Assembly (NCBI GenBank): GCA_038230415.1
Contig: JBBRNH010000011.1
Coordinates: forward strand, 1-64,000
Direction: 5' to 3'
DNA: 64,000 bases
Origin: JBBRNH01 sp038230415
Lineage (GTDB): Bacteria; Bacteroidota; Bacteroidia; Cytophagales; Spirosomataceae
Made by a program: the position numbers and the translations under genes. Of this stretch, positions 42,473 to 51,729 are shown piece by piece (position 1 is the stretch's first letter; every line of letters begins with the position of its first letter). The notes under the pieces are model-generated. The model had not been told where the DNA came from. It worked only from the letters and a program-made list of their open reading frames with translations, and ran no database searches.

Positions 42473-42852
42473 AAAGTCCATTTAAGTCAGGATTGAAATA
42501 GATGCTGGAAATGGGATTGGTAAAGCCCGAAAAATGAAAGCGACCAACTGGACTGTCTCGAAACTTCCCAATTGATCGCTTAATGTTCACCAAAAAACAA
42601 ACTGTTTTTATGATTAACAAATCTAATCAATTACAACTACATTACAAGGCATTACAGCCAGATGTACTTATCCATTTCGAATCTGATATGGACTCGACTG
42701 ACCCATTGTCGGGATGTCCGAACTGCATTATCTGTACATTTTTAGTGGAAAAACGCTGCCATGTCTGTAACAGCCTGTTTCCTTAACTGATTTTCTACTA
42801 TCGTTTAATTTCTTGTGCCGACAGGAGACTGAACGACCTACCAACCTTTTCC
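42473..42852. other. Region upstream of the cas operon
   Basis: 380 bp of A+T-rich sequence between the broken regulator gene and cas8b. It contains a sequence resembling the 3' half of the CRISPR repeat at 42477-42499 (TCCA, an A/T stretch, GT, then GGATTGAAAT) and a weaker GAAAC-ending one around 42544-42564, plus a doubtful 67-codon ORF. No clear promoter of the -33/-7 type was found directly ahead of cas8b. Confidence 0.5.
42583..42786 (+). CDS. Doubtful small Cys-rich ORF
   Basis: 67 codons with two close Cys pairs (CPNCIIC and KRCHVC) that could form a zinc knuckle, in an A+T-rich region just ahead of the cas operon. No homologue is recognised, the start context is weak, and it may be non-coding. 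It is listed because small proteins encoded next to cas genes are sometimes functional. Confidence 0.22.
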   Translation: MFTKKQTVFMINKSNQLQLHYKALQPDVLIHFESDMDSTDPLSGCPNCIICTFLVEKRCHVCNSLFP

Positions 42853-44754
42853 ATGCAAGACAAAGCAGTTGCTGCCATTGGGCGGCTGGCATTACAGAAA
42901 AGCGGACAGGCAGAACCCTACCAGCTTTACGTCGAGAATATGTTTCCCGGCGCAGGGGTAAGTTATGATATGCTGCTGGCAGTGTTCTCATTCACAACCG
43001 AGAACGAACAATTGGTGTGCCGTTTTGAGGGTGTTGATACCGAGAAGGCCAGTGAAATATCCTACCAAAAATACGTCTATCGTAAAGGGGCTTCTAATGG
43101 TGGTGATGTCACGTTCACAACCAAAGCAGGGGATATAGCCAAGAAACTAAACACACTGGTCGGCAACCAACTAAAAAAAGCCATTGCCTTATGCCGGGTT
43201 TCAGATTACCAATTCGACTTGGGTATGTTGCTGGCGTTGCAACACCGGCTCACAGTAGAATATGATGCAGTCGTGACGGCATTGCAGGATGCTTATGGCC
43301 TATTAGACAAAAAGCGGCAACAGGCATCGGGGTTAAGTTTGCGTTTCGAGTTTGATGGCGAACGGAGATACCTGGCTGACTTTCCTATTTTCCGGCAACA
43401 GGTACTATTGCACGGCACGGCGGGAAAGTCAGAGAAATACAATGTGGTTTCACAGGGGACGAATCAGCTTTGCTCGGTTTGTCTTCAACAAAAGCCATTA
43501 GTCCACGGCTTTGCCTCGCCATTCAAATATGCCACCGTTGATAAACCGGGTATGGTCAGCGGCTTTTTCAATCAGCGCAACAACTGGAAGAATTACCCAA
43601 TTTGCTCGGATTGCTCGCTTGATTTCGAGTATGGGCAAAAGTACGTGGCGCAAAAACTTAAGAGATACTTCTACGGTAGCAGTTACTACGCTATTCCCAA
43701 GACGGTTTTACGAACCGATAAAGGCGGACTGGAAAAAGCCCTGACGCTCATTACAAAACTCGAATTTCAGTTTTCGGAAGCGTCGAAAGAGAAGCGGGTT
43801 GAAGATAGAATTATGCAGGAGATTGGCAAAGAGGATAATTATTTCACCCTTAGCTTGCTGTTTTTTGAGGAGAATCCAACCACAAAAGCTATAAAAATCA
43901 GGCTGTTGCTCGAAGAGATTGTACCCTCCCGCTTCCACAAGTTGTTTTCTGAAATACCTGCCAAAGTCAACCCAAATTTACTCTATAAGGGTGCCGATGG
44001 TACGGCTAAAGAGCCGCGTGACTTACGTTTTTCTTTTGGCTTGTTTAAACAATTCTACAAGGATGATTTCTATGGAATCGTAAATGACGTGTTTGTTGGG
44101 CGACCAGTCAACCGTCAGTTATTTTACACACGATTCATGGATATTGTTCGACAGGGTTATAACGAAATTCAGTTTATTGATAAAACACCTCAAACGCCGG
44201 GGTTGATAGTACTGAAAGCTCATTTGCTCCTGAACTATCTTGTTCATTTATCGCTCATTACTCAAAACCAGGATACAACGATGGAAACACAGAAAGCGGT
44301 TGACCAAACTCCGCCTGAAAAAAAGTTTGGGCGTGCGTTTGACGAGACACTATTTCATCAATTTGCTACGGATAACCGTACGCTTTTAGATGAAAAGTAC
44401 AAGGTCGGAATTTTTGCACTTGGAGTGCTGGTGAAGATGGTACTAAACATTCAACGAAAAGAACTCAATGGAGCTTCTCCTTTCGAGAAAAAGTTAAAAG
44501 GCTATAACCTCAACGCCGAAACGTTGAAAACAATTTATCGGGAAGCACTTGATAAATTAGTTCAGTATCGTAAACCGAAAAGTCGCTACGAACCGCTCCG
44601 GGAAATCATTAGCGAGTACTTCCTCCTAACCAGCCATCAGCTTCCTCAAATCCCGAACAACGAACTGTCCTTCTATTTTGTGGTTGGTATGGAAACTGCC
44701 TACCGCTTTCGTGTTGCTCCCCCAAAAACCGACAAAAACAAAACTGAATCCTAA
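42853..44754 (+). CDS. cas8b: Type I-B Cascade large subunit Cas8b
   Basis: A 633-residue protein of the TM1802/TIGR02556-type Cas8b family, the large subunit of the type I-B interference complex that recognises the PAM and recruits Cas3. Seen: the N-terminal region with YQLYVENMFPGAG and YQKYVYRKGASNGGDVTFTTK, and a zinc-finger-like module at about residues 206-258: LCSVCLQQ, then GFASPFKYATVDKPGMVSGFF, then CSDCSLDFEYGQKYV. The C-terminal half is helical. It is the first gene of the operon; cas7 starts 4 bp after its stop. Composition is A+T-richer than in the right half of the locus. The ATG at 42853 is the only sensible start. Confidence 0.88.
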   Translation: MQDKAVAAIGRLALQKSGQAEPYQLYVENMFPGAGVSYDMLLAVFSFTTENEQLVCRFEGVDTEKASEISYQKYVYRKGASNGGDVTFTTKAGDIAKKLNTLVGNQLKKAIALCRVSDYQFDLGMLLALQHRLTVEYDAVVTALQDAYGLLDKKRQQASGLSLRFEFDGERRYLADFPIFRQQVLLHGTAGKSEKYNVVSQGTNQLCSVCLQQKPLVHGFASPFKYATVDKPGMVSGFFNQRNNWKNYPICSDCSLDFEYGQKYVAQKLKRYFYGSSYYAIPKTVLRTDKGGLEKALTLITKLEFQFSEASKEKRVEDRIMQEIGKEDNYFTLSLLFFEENPTTKAIKIRLLLEEIVPSRFHKLFSEIPAKVNPNLLYKGADGTAKEPRDLRFSFGLFKQFYKDDFYGIVNDVFVGRPVNRQLFYTRFMDIVRQGYNEIQFIDKTPQTPGLIVLKAHLLLNYLVHLSLITQNQDTTMETQKAVDQTPPEKKFGRAFDETLFHQFATDNRTLLDEKYKVGIFALGVLVKMVLNIQRKELNGASPFEKKLKGYNLNAETLKTIYREALDKLVQYRKPKSRYEPLREIISEYFLLTSHQLPQIPNNELSFYFVVGMETAYRFRVAPPKTDKNKTES

Positions 44755-44758
44755 CAAC

Positions 44759-45655
44759 ATGGCTACACTGCTAACCAATCGTTCAGAAATACTTTTTCTC
44801 TACGAAACGGAAAACGCCAATCCTAACGGCGACCCCATAAACGAAAACCGGCCTCGCTTCGACACCGAGGACGAACGAGTGCTGGTTTCGGATGTCCGGC
44901 TGAAACGCACTATTCGGGACTACTGGTTTGAGTATAAAGGATTCAATGGGAATGATGGGAAAGATATTTTCGTTCGGGAAACTACATATCCAGAAGGCGA
45001 TAAAGTTTATGTCAAAGACGGAAAAAGACGGGCGGGAGTCTTTAATAACAACCGCCAAGCAGTCCTGGATCAGTGTATTGATGTACGGACGTTTGGCGGA
45101 GTGATACCCCTTGACAAAGATTCGATTACGCTCGTTGGCCCTACTCAATTCCAAATGGGGAAGTCGCTCAACAAAACCGAAATTATTACCGAGCAAGGCA
45201 CCGGGGCATTTGCATCAGGGGATAAAAAAGGGCAAGCCACTTTCCGTACAGAATACAAAGTGCCTTATGCTCTAATTGGATTCAATGGTATTATTAATGA
45301 AAAAGCCGCTGCTCATTCATTGATGACTGAGGACGACAAGGCTTTACTGCTGGAAGGCATTTGGGAAGGCACTAAAAACTTGATTTCCCGCTCCAAGTTC
45401 GGTCAAACACCATTGCTGTTGCTGACCGTTGATTATACCGAACCTTTCTACATTGGCAGCCTACGTCAAAGGCTCAAACTGATCTCGGAAAAAAATGACA
45501 AGCAACTTCGCAGCACCGACGACTATATGCTCGACGTGGCGGCACTAATGGCTGAATTGACTGCACACAAAGACAAAATCAGTAGTGCGACAGTACGGAT
45601 TGACCCCCGACTGAAAACATCGCCACTCCTCACTAATGGACTACTAACGATATGA
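44759..45655 (+). CDS. cas7: Cas7 (type I-B, Csh2-like)
   Basis: A 298-residue Cas7-family RAMP protein, forming the helical backbone of Cascade along the crRNA. Seen: the hallmark N-terminal segment EILFLYETENANPNGDPINENRPR, LVSDVRLKRTIRDYW, a central CIDVRTFGGVIP, and the C-terminal LISRSKFGQTPLLLLTVDYTEPFYIG. Start at ATG 44759, four bases after the cas8b stop; the frame is open further upstream, but that overlaps cas8b. The last four bases overlap the cas5 start (ATGA). Confidence 0.93.
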   Translation: MATLLTNRSEILFLYETENANPNGDPINENRPRFDTEDERVLVSDVRLKRTIRDYWFEYKGFNGNDGKDIFVRETTYPEGDKVYVKDGKRRAGVFNNNRQAVLDQCIDVRTFGGVIPLDKDSITLVGPTQFQMGKSLNKTEIITEQGTGAFASGDKKGQATFRTEYKVPYALIGFNGIINEKAAAHSLMTEDDKALLLEGIWEGTKNLISRSKFGQTPLLLLTVDYTEPFYIGSLRQRLKLISEKNDKQLRSTDDYMLDVAALMAELTAHKDKISSATVRIDPRLKTSPLLTNGLLTI

Positions 45656-46407
45656 CCGATAACCGCCTGATCGTCTTTGAGTTGTCGGGCGAATACGGTC
45701 ATTTCCGCAAGTTCAATACCACAACTTCGCCCCTGACATACCCGATTCCGACCCGCACGGCCTTAACCGGACTGTTGGGGGCAGTGCTGGGAGTTGAGCG
45801 TGAAACGGCTCCCGGTCGTTTTCCGGCCAATGTAGTGCCGGTGCAGGAGTTATTCAGTCAGGCAAATTGCGCTCTGAGTGTGCAGTTATTAGCCCCGGTC
45901 AAGAAGGTCAATATTGGCTTCAATCTGTTGGATACGGGGAATTCCTTTTTTGAAATCAGGAAAAGCGGGCGCACCCAAATTGAGTTTGAATTACTTAAAG
46001 ATCCGCATTTTCAGGTGTTCGTCAGGCTCAATAATGGCGCGTTATTCGACCAACTGGCAGAACGATTGATGACCCGAAACCACCACTTTACGCCGTATTT
46101 GGGGCTTAGTCAGTTTACGGCAACGCTACAAAATGCACGTGTCTCGCAGGGATTTATTCGCTCAACAACAACGGGTTACGTGCCAATACAATCAGTGATA
46201 AACCTTTCTCTGCTATCAGCCACGCAACCGATTGAATTTGACAAGACCGCCCATTATTACGTTGAAACGATGCCCATCGAACTCAGCCGCGACCGGGTTG
46301 TAACGCGCTATGGAGAGGTGCTGGTTAATGCCGACGGTGGAGCCGTGCCAGTGCGGACGGATGAGTGGTTTGAAACACCAGATTTTGGCAATATCCTGTT
46401 TCTTTGA
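45652..46407 (+). CDS. cas5: Cas5 (type I-B)
   Basis: A 251-residue Cas5 protein that caps the 5' handle of the crRNA in Cascade. Seen: N-terminal IVFELSGEYGHFRKFNTTTSPLTYPIPTRTALTGLLGAVLG, the fold-defining RAMP start of Cas5b, and a mid-protein FEIRKSGRTQIEFELLKDPHFQVFV. It is translationally coupled to cas7 (4-nt ATGA overlap) and to cas3 (TGATG, one-base overlap at 46407). Confidence 0.93.
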   Translation: MTDNRLIVFELSGEYGHFRKFNTTTSPLTYPIPTRTALTGLLGAVLGVERETAPGRFPANVVPVQELFSQANCALSVQLLAPVKKVNIGFNLLDTGNSFFEIRKSGRTQIEFELLKDPHFQVFVRLNNGALFDQLAERLMTRNHHFTPYLGLSQFTATLQNARVSQGFIRSTTTGYVPIQSVINLSLLSATQPIEFDKTAHYYVETMPIELSRDRVVTRYGEVLVNADGGAVPVRTDEWFETPDFGNILFL

Positions 46408-48836
46408 TGCTGTATTCTCACCCCGGCGTTCCGCTTATAGACCATCTGCGGCAGGTTGCTAACTCATGCCGTGAGTCTCTGCAAAGCCGGACAACCAACT
46501 TTGGGTTGCCCGACTGCTTGTTGGCCGATATGGGCTATCTGGCTGGCGTAACGCACGATATAGCAAAGGGAACACGTTACTTTCAGCATTACTTGCTGAG
46601 TGCCGACCATAAAGTTATCGGCCCTAAAGAACACGCTTTGCTATCGTCGTTACTGGCAAAACAGGTAGTTGAGCAATATCTGGCTCGGTTTGATTTGATA
46701 GATGCAGACCGCCAATTATTGCCCTACTTAGTATTTACGGCGGTAAAACGACATCACGGAAATCTCGGTGATTTTACCACAGAACTGTCGCTTGATACTA
46801 AGGCCGACATTTTATCAACTCAAATTGAGGTATTTGATGAAGAGCCGTTAATTCAGTCAATTCTGGATGAATTAATGGCTGTCGTTGGGTTTCAATTCGA
46901 TTGGCAACCGTTTAAACAGTACATTCGCAGCCAGACGTATCTGGATGAATACGGGAATTTTGAGTTAGATTTTTTCGACCTCGGTGATTATGCGGAGCTA
47001 CCCGGTGATGCAAAAAACCGCTACTATTATTGGCACCAACTATTTTATGGGACACTCTTACTGGCCGATAAGTCTGACGTAATTCTGAAAGGATTTCAGC
47101 CGACAGCCGCTAATAAACCGTCACTTACGGCACTCGATAGCTATCGGGAACGAAAAGAATATAACACGCCAAAAACGACATTGGATGCCTTGAAAAATCA
47201 GGCATATCACGAAACGCTGGCCGAACTCGACCGGGTGTTTTCGGCAAGTCAGCACCTCTACTCAATCACGTTGCCGACCGGACTTGGTAAAACGCTGACT
47301 TCGTTGGCGGTTGGGCTGGCAATGCGACAAACGTTGGGTTTTGAAGCCGGGCGGCTTGTTATCACCATTCCGTTTACGTCTATCATTGACCAAAATTTTG
47401 CTGTCTTTCAGGATGTCTTTCCGCAATCAACATCTGATATACTGCTTAAACACCATCACCTTGCCGAACCTGCTTATAAAACAGGCGATGATACTCTGGA
47501 TCAGGACAAAAGTCAGTTTTTGATTGAAACTTGGCATTCAGAAATCGTTGTGACGACGTTTGTTCAGTTGCTGGAATCGCTGTTTTCGAGCGACAAAACA
47601 AAACTCCTGAAGTTGCCCAATCTGGCTAATTCAGTTATTATTTTGGATGAAATTCAACAGATTAACTACGCGCTATGGCCGCTAATTCGGCAAGCATTTA
47701 TGACGCTTGGTGAATGCTATAACTGCTATTTTGTTCTGATGTCGGCCACGCAACCGTTGATTTTTTTGCCCGGAGAAGAAATAACGGAGTTAGTACCAAA
47801 CTACCGGACTTACTTCCGAAATGAACATTTTAACCGTACCAAGCTCATTAATAGAACCCGGCAGGAAGTGAGTTTTGCCAATTTTAAGCAAGACGTTATT
47901 ACTTACTGCGAAGATCACCCTGATAAAGATGTGCTGGTTATTCTGAACACAAAGCACTTTACGCTGGAATGTTTCAAGAAAGTAGCTGACGCGCTGGATA
48001 AGAAAACAACGGACGTTTATTATCTCACCACACTCATAACGCCCTACGAGCGGAAGCGAATCATTGACCGAATTAAAAACCCTCCACCGGGCAAGCAACA
48101 GGTCATAATTTCTACGCAACTAATTGAGGCCGGGGTTGATGTGTCGGTAGATACCGTTTTCCGGGCAATAGCTCCACTTGACTCAATTATTCAAGCGGCA
48201 GGTCGGGCAAACCGCTACAACGAAAAAACGGCAATCAGCGAAGTATATTTGTATGCTATTACTGAAATGAAAAAGGCCAGTAAAATGGTATATGGTGGTG
48301 ATTTGATACTCAAAACTGAAAACGTATTAAAGCACATAACCGAAGTTGACGAACATGGCTATCTCGATTTGATTGAAGCCTATTTCGAGGAAATCAAAAA
48401 ACAGGCTGATGTCCTTGTTCCACCCACACTGATAGTATTGCAGGCATTGGATTTCAAAAAAGTAGGCGAATTTGAGTTTATAGACGAGCAGCATACCGAG
48501 TCGGTTTATGTGCAACTAAACGAAGAAGCAGAACAGCTTTGGGTGATATATCAGGCAATTAGCCGAGAAAAAGACTTGAAACCATACGAGCGAAAAAGAA
48601 AGTTCGCGCTCATCAAAGCCAAGTTTTATGAGTATGTCGTAAACGTGCCGCTGCCCTACGAAAGTAGTGGGGGTAGAGCTAAACGTATTATTTTCGATTA
48701 CCCCAAACATGAGGAAGAACTCTTTTATCTATCTCCCCGCCAGAAGCCTTCTTCGTGTTACAAATATGCTTTTGATGATTTTCGGAATAATACCGGGTAT
48801 GTACCAGTTGCCCAACCCCTAACCTACAATTACTAA
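46407..48836 (+). CDS. cas3: Cas3 helicase-nuclease (HD plus DExH)
   Basis: An 809-residue Cas3 with both activities. The N-terminal HD nuclease domain shows His5 in YSHPG, DHL, and the HD pair H50-D51 in GVTHDIAKG, with later KRHHGN. The helicase has Walker A LPTGLGKT (~290), a DEIQ box in ILDEIQQ, SATQP (motif III) and STQLIEAGVDVSVDTVFRAIAPLDSIIQAAGRANR (motifs V and VI). Cascade recruits it to unwind and degrade invader DNA. The start is the ATG at 46407, which shares a base with the cas5 stop; a TTG one codon upstream is also in frame. Codon use is A+T-rich, as in cas8b-cas7-cas5. Confidence 0.95.
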   Translation: MLYSHPGVPLIDHLRQVANSCRESLQSRTTNFGLPDCLLADMGYLAGVTHDIAKGTRYFQHYLLSADHKVIGPKEHALLSSLLAKQVVEQYLARFDLIDADRQLLPYLVFTAVKRHHGNLGDFTTELSLDTKADILSTQIEVFDEEPLIQSILDELMAVVGFQFDWQPFKQYIRSQTYLDEYGNFELDFFDLGDYAELPGDAKNRYYYWHQLFYGTLLLADKSDVILKGFQPTAANKPSLTALDSYRERKEYNTPKTTLDALKNQAYHETLAELDRVFSASQHLYSITLPTGLGKTLTSLAVGLAMRQTLGFEAGRLVITIPFTSIIDQNFAVFQDVFPQSTSDILLKHHHLAEPAYKTGDDTLDQDKSQFLIETWHSEIVVTTFVQLLESLFSSDKTKLLKLPNLANSVIILDEIQQINYALWPLIRQAFMTLGECYNCYFVLMSATQPLIFLPGEEITELVPNYRTYFRNEHFNRTKLINRTRQEVSFANFKQDVITYCEDHPDKDVLVILNTKHFTLECFKKVADALDKKTTDVYYLTTLITPYERKRIIDRIKNPPPGKQQVIISTQLIEAGVDVSVDTVFRAIAPLDSIIQAAGRANRYNEKTAISEVYLYAITEMKKASKMVYGGDLILKTENVLKHITEVDEHGYLDLIEAYFEEIKKQADVLVPPTLIVLQALDFKKVGEFEFIDEQHTESVYVQLNEEAEQLWVIYQAISREKDLKPYERKRKFALIKAKFYEYVVNVPLPYESSGGRAKRIIFDYPKHEEELFYLSPRQKPSSCYKYAFDDFRNNTGYVPVAQPLTYNY

Positions 48837-48852
48837 TCCACTAACCCACTCC

Positions 48853-49545
48853 ATGCCCACCCAAACCCAAATCCCCATTACTACCATCCGGTTTCCCGAA
48901 CTCGTGCTGCAAACCCGCGACGGGCATAAACTCCGGGGGTTTTTCGGCTCGTTTTTTCAGGAACATTCGCCGTTGCTACACAACCACTTTGAGGACGGTT
49001 CTTTGCGCTATGCCTATCCGTTGGTGCAATACAAAGTGCTGGACACCGTACCAACGCTGGTGGGGCTGGGCGAGGGGGCCACGCTGCTGGCACAACTGTT
49101 TCTGAGTATCCGGCAGATTGATATTGACCGGGGCGACGGAACCACCGAAACAATACCCATCCTGAGTAAGCACATCGAACACACCCAGGCAAGTATTGGT
49201 ATGAGCGAAACGATGCAGCAGTATCGGTTTGTGACCCGCTGGATGGCGCTCAATCAGGATAATTATCACGACTACCGCCAACGGCACGATGCCGGAAAAC
49301 TGGCCCAACTCACCCGCATACTCACCAGCCAACTGCTGGCCGTGTTTAAAGACGTGGGCCTGTGGCTCCCGCCCGACGAACGAATCTTACTCACGCTCGA
49401 CATCAGGGGCGAACACCTCACGCAGTTCAAAAATCAGCCGATGGTTGTGTTTTCGGGCGGGTTTTCGGCCAACGTGACTTTGCCCGATGGCATTGGACTC
49501 GGCAAGGCGGCTTCGCGGGGGTTTGGCACAATTATCAGTGAGTAG
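48853..49545 (+). CDS. cas6: Cas6 crRNA-processing endonuclease
   Basis: A 230-residue Cas6-like RAMP endoribonuclease that cuts each repeat, leaving the 8-nt AUUGAAAC 5' handle expected for this array. Seen: an N-terminal ferredoxin-like half with FPELVLQTRDGHKLRGFFG and HEDGS-like HFEDGSLRYAYPLVQYKV, and a C-terminal glycine-rich loop GIGLGKAASRGFGTI, which is the hallmark of Cas6. The first base-composition change of the locus occurs at this gene: cas6, cas1, cas2 and cas4 are G+C-richer than the four genes before. It starts 17 bp after cas3. Confidence 0.88.
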   Translation: MPTQTQIPITTIRFPELVLQTRDGHKLRGFFGSFFQEHSPLLHNHFEDGSLRYAYPLVQYKVLDTVPTLVGLGEGATLLAQLFLSIRQIDIDRGDGTTETIPILSKHIEHTQASIGMSETMQQYRFVTRWMALNQDNYHDYRQRHDAGKLAQLTRILTSQLLAVFKDVGLWLPPDERILLTLDIRGEHLTQFKNQPMVVFSGGFSANVTLPDGIGLGKAASRGFGTIISE

Positions 49546-49619
49546 CAAGCCGTTAGCCGCCTATTCTATGCTCATTTCCAAACTATTGATCACTGCTCAT
49601 TGATAACTGACAACTGAAA

Positions 49620-50657
49620 ATGCAACTCCACATCAATACCTACGGAACCTACGTCCATGTTAAGGATGCTATGTTTGATATCCGGCGCAAGGGCGACGAC
49701 GGGCAGCTTATCAGCGCGACCCACTCTGCCGAAAAAGTGACGCACATTGTGATGGCGACCGGCACCAGCCTCAGCACCGATGCCGTGCGGCTGGCGATGC
49801 GGCATAATGTGGATATTGTGTTTGTGGAGCAGTCGGGCGAACCGATTGGGCGGGTCTGGCACGCTAAGTTTGGCAGCACCACCAAAATCAGAAAGGCGCA
49901 GTTGGAGGCCAGTTTGGGCGCGGTGGGCGTGGTTTGGGTGAAACGCTGGCTACTCCAGAAACTCGATAATCAGCGCGAATTCATAAAAGACCTCAAAAAG
50001 CACCGCCCGCAACACGCTGATTTTCTGAATGATAAACTTACCCGGATTGAAGCCATGAGCGTATCCATCAGCACTTTGGATGCTCCAACAATAGCCGAGA
50101 TTGCCGATACGCTGCGGGGGCTGGAAGGCACGGCGGGGCGGCTTTATTTTGAGACGCTGAGTTATGTGTTGCCGCCCGATTATCAGTTTGCGGGCCGCAG
50201 CAGCCGCCCGGCGCAGGACGGGTTCAATGCGTTTCTGAACTATGCCTACGGGATGTTGTATGGGCGCATCGAAAAAACGCTGATTCTGGCCGGTGTTGAC
50301 CCCTGCGTTGGGTTTATGCACCGCGACGACTACAATCAGTTGAGCATGGTGTATGATTTTATCGAGCCGTACCGGGCATACGCCGATGAAGTGGTGTTTC
50401 GGTTGTTTTCGGCCAAAAAAGTCAACAAGTCGCACCTGAGTCCGGTGTCGGCGGGTGGCTCGCGGGGCGGGGCGGTTCGGTCGGGGTGGTCACTGAATCA
50501 GGAGGGTAAAATCCTATTGGTTACTGCGTTCAATGAATTTATGGATGGCGATAAAATCCGGTACAGCGGCCTGGCCGGGGGAGCGGCCCGCAATTTGACA
50601 CGCGGCCACGCCATTCAGTCCGACGCGCATCAATTCGCCAATAAACTCATTGAATGA
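49620..50657 (+). CDS. cas1: Cas1 integrase
   Basis: A 345-residue Cas1 of the type I-B kind, which with Cas2 inserts new spacers at the leader end. Seen: N-terminal beta domain (LHINTYGTYVHVKDAMFDIRRKG), a linker, then the helical catalytic domain: LRGLEGTAGRLYFE with the first metal-ligand Glu, LNYAYGMLYGRIEKTLILAGVDPCVGFMHRDDYNQ with the conserved His, and MVYDFIEPYRAYADEVV with the last acidic ligands. The catalytic residues are intact. A 74-bp gap with no element of note separates it from cas6, and it overlaps cas2 by 4 nt. Confidence 0.96.
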   Translation: MQLHINTYGTYVHVKDAMFDIRRKGDDGQLISATHSAEKVTHIVMATGTSLSTDAVRLAMRHNVDIVFVEQSGEPIGRVWHAKFGSTTKIRKAQLEASLGAVGVVWVKRWLLQKLDNQREFIKDLKKHRPQHADFLNDKLTRIEAMSVSISTLDAPTIAEIADTLRGLEGTAGRLYFETLSYVLPPDYQFAGRSSRPAQDGFNAFLNYAYGMLYGRIEKTLILAGVDPCVGFMHRDDYNQLSMVYDFIEPYRAYADEVVFRLFSAKKVNKSHLSPVSAGGSRGGAVRSGWSLNQEGKILLVTAFNEFMDGDKIRYSGLAGGAARNLTRGHAIQSDAHQFANKLIE

Positions 50658-50950
50658 CGATGATAACCTGGGTTTTATATGACGTTCAGAACGACCGCAA
50701 CCGGACGAAGATAGCGAAGTGCTGCAAACAGGCGGGTTTGTATCGCGTGCAGTTTTCGTGTTTTCTGGGGTCGCTCACGCCAAACCAGAAAGACACGCTG
50801 AAACTGCGGCTCGAAGAGTTGATTGATGAAGATGTGGACAAGGTGTATATTTTTCCGATGAGCCGCGAAGAACTCCGGCAGACCGATTTGCTGGGGCAAG
50901 CCTTTGATAAGAAGTTGGTTACGGATGAAATCAGGGCATTATTTTTTTGA
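50654..50950 (+). CDS. cas2: Cas2
   Basis: A 98-residue Cas2, the structural partner of Cas1 in spacer acquisition. Seen: the first beta strand WVLYDVQNDRNRTKIAKCCKQAGLYRVQFSCF with the usual Asp, and KVYIFPMSREELRQTDLLG. The start ATG overlaps the cas1 stop (ATGA); its TGA overlaps a TTG of the cas4 frame. The size and motif order are normal. Confidence 0.94.
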   Translation: MTMITWVLYDVQNDRNRTKIAKCCKQAGLYRVQFSCFLGSLTPNQKDTLKLRLEELIDEDVDKVYIFPMSREELRQTDLLGQAFDKKLVTDEIRALFF

Positions 50951-50955
50951 CGACG

Positions 50956-51534
50956 ATGACCATATCACTCACGCCGAGCCACATTATCGAATACCTGTAC
51001 TGCCCGCGCTTCACGTATTTTGAATATGTGCTGACGATTCCGCAGCACGAAGACGACAATTATAAGGTGATGCGGGGCCGACACCTGCACGACGAACGGC
51101 TGGAACAAAATAAGGATTATCTGCGCCGACGATTGGGCGTGACGGAGAAGTTTCTTGACCAATATTTGACCAATGACCTCTTGCGGGGGCGGGTGGACGA
51201 GGTGTTGCGGCTGGCCGACGGGTTGCTGGCCCCGCTGGATTATAAATTTGCCGAATACAAAGACCGGGTTTATCAGGGATACGAAACCCAACTCTATTGT
51301 TATGCGTGGTTGATTGAGGAGAATTTTGGGGGTCACGTCGAACGGGGTTTTCTGGTTTATACCAGGAGCCGAAACCGGGTGGTTGAGGTGCCGATTACGG
51401 ATGCCGACAAACAGGCGGTTCGGGATGCTGCGGCTGCCATTTACCGGATTATTGACGGGAATTTCTTCCCGAAGGCGACCAAAGTAAAGAGCCGATGTTT
51501 AACTTGCACCTATCGCAATGTGTGTGAGAAATGA
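50956..51534 (+). CDS. cas4: Cas4 nuclease
   Basis: A 192-residue Cas4-family nuclease with iron-sulfur cluster, which trims and selects prespacers by PAM. Seen: first Cys in LYCPRFTYFEY, then the PD-(D/E)XK core GRVDEVLRLADGLLAPLDYKFAEYKD with the QLYCYAWLI helix, and the C-terminal Cys triad SRCLTCTYRNVCEK. It lies last in the operon after cas2, whereas in most type I-B loci it precedes cas1. Start chosen at ATG 50956; TTG at 50947 overlaps the cas2 stop and would add three residues. Confidence 0.92.
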   Translation: MTISLTPSHIIEYLYCPRFTYFEYVLTIPQHEDDNYKVMRGRHLHDERLEQNKDYLRRRLGVTEKFLDQYLTNDLLRGRVDEVLRLADGLLAPLDYKFAEYKDRVYQGYETQLYCYAWLIEENFGGHVERGFLVYTRSRNRVVEVPITDADKQAVRDAAAAIYRIIDGNFFPKATKVKSRCLTCTYRNVCEK

Positions 51535-51729
51535 GAGGTTCCGGGTGGCAATTTATTGACATACGCGGCAAAACGAGGGTTAATTAAGTATGGATCAGCA
51601 CAGTAGGAATCCGGAGAAGTATGAATTTCGGACGAAAATCAGTTCTTTGACCGATTGGTTTAGCATAGAAAGACCAACTGAATCAGGGGCCTTTCTCGCT
51701 GATGTACAGACGTTTACGCGGCCTAACGG
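51535..51729 (+). promoter_or_regulatory. CRISPR leader
   Basis: 195 bp between cas4 and the first repeat. It includes an A+T-rich part (TTTATTGACATA, TTAATTAAGTA) and no ORF. Array orientation (repeats end in ATTGAAAC on the + strand, cas genes on the left) places the leader here and new spacers at the left end. Confidence 0.75.

Noticed and set aside
42583..42786. Treating the small Cys-rich ORF as a CreT-like toxin
   Set aside because: It is not in a CreT-like position or composition (no rare-Arg-codon start), and coding status itself is doubtful; kept only as a low-confidence ORF.
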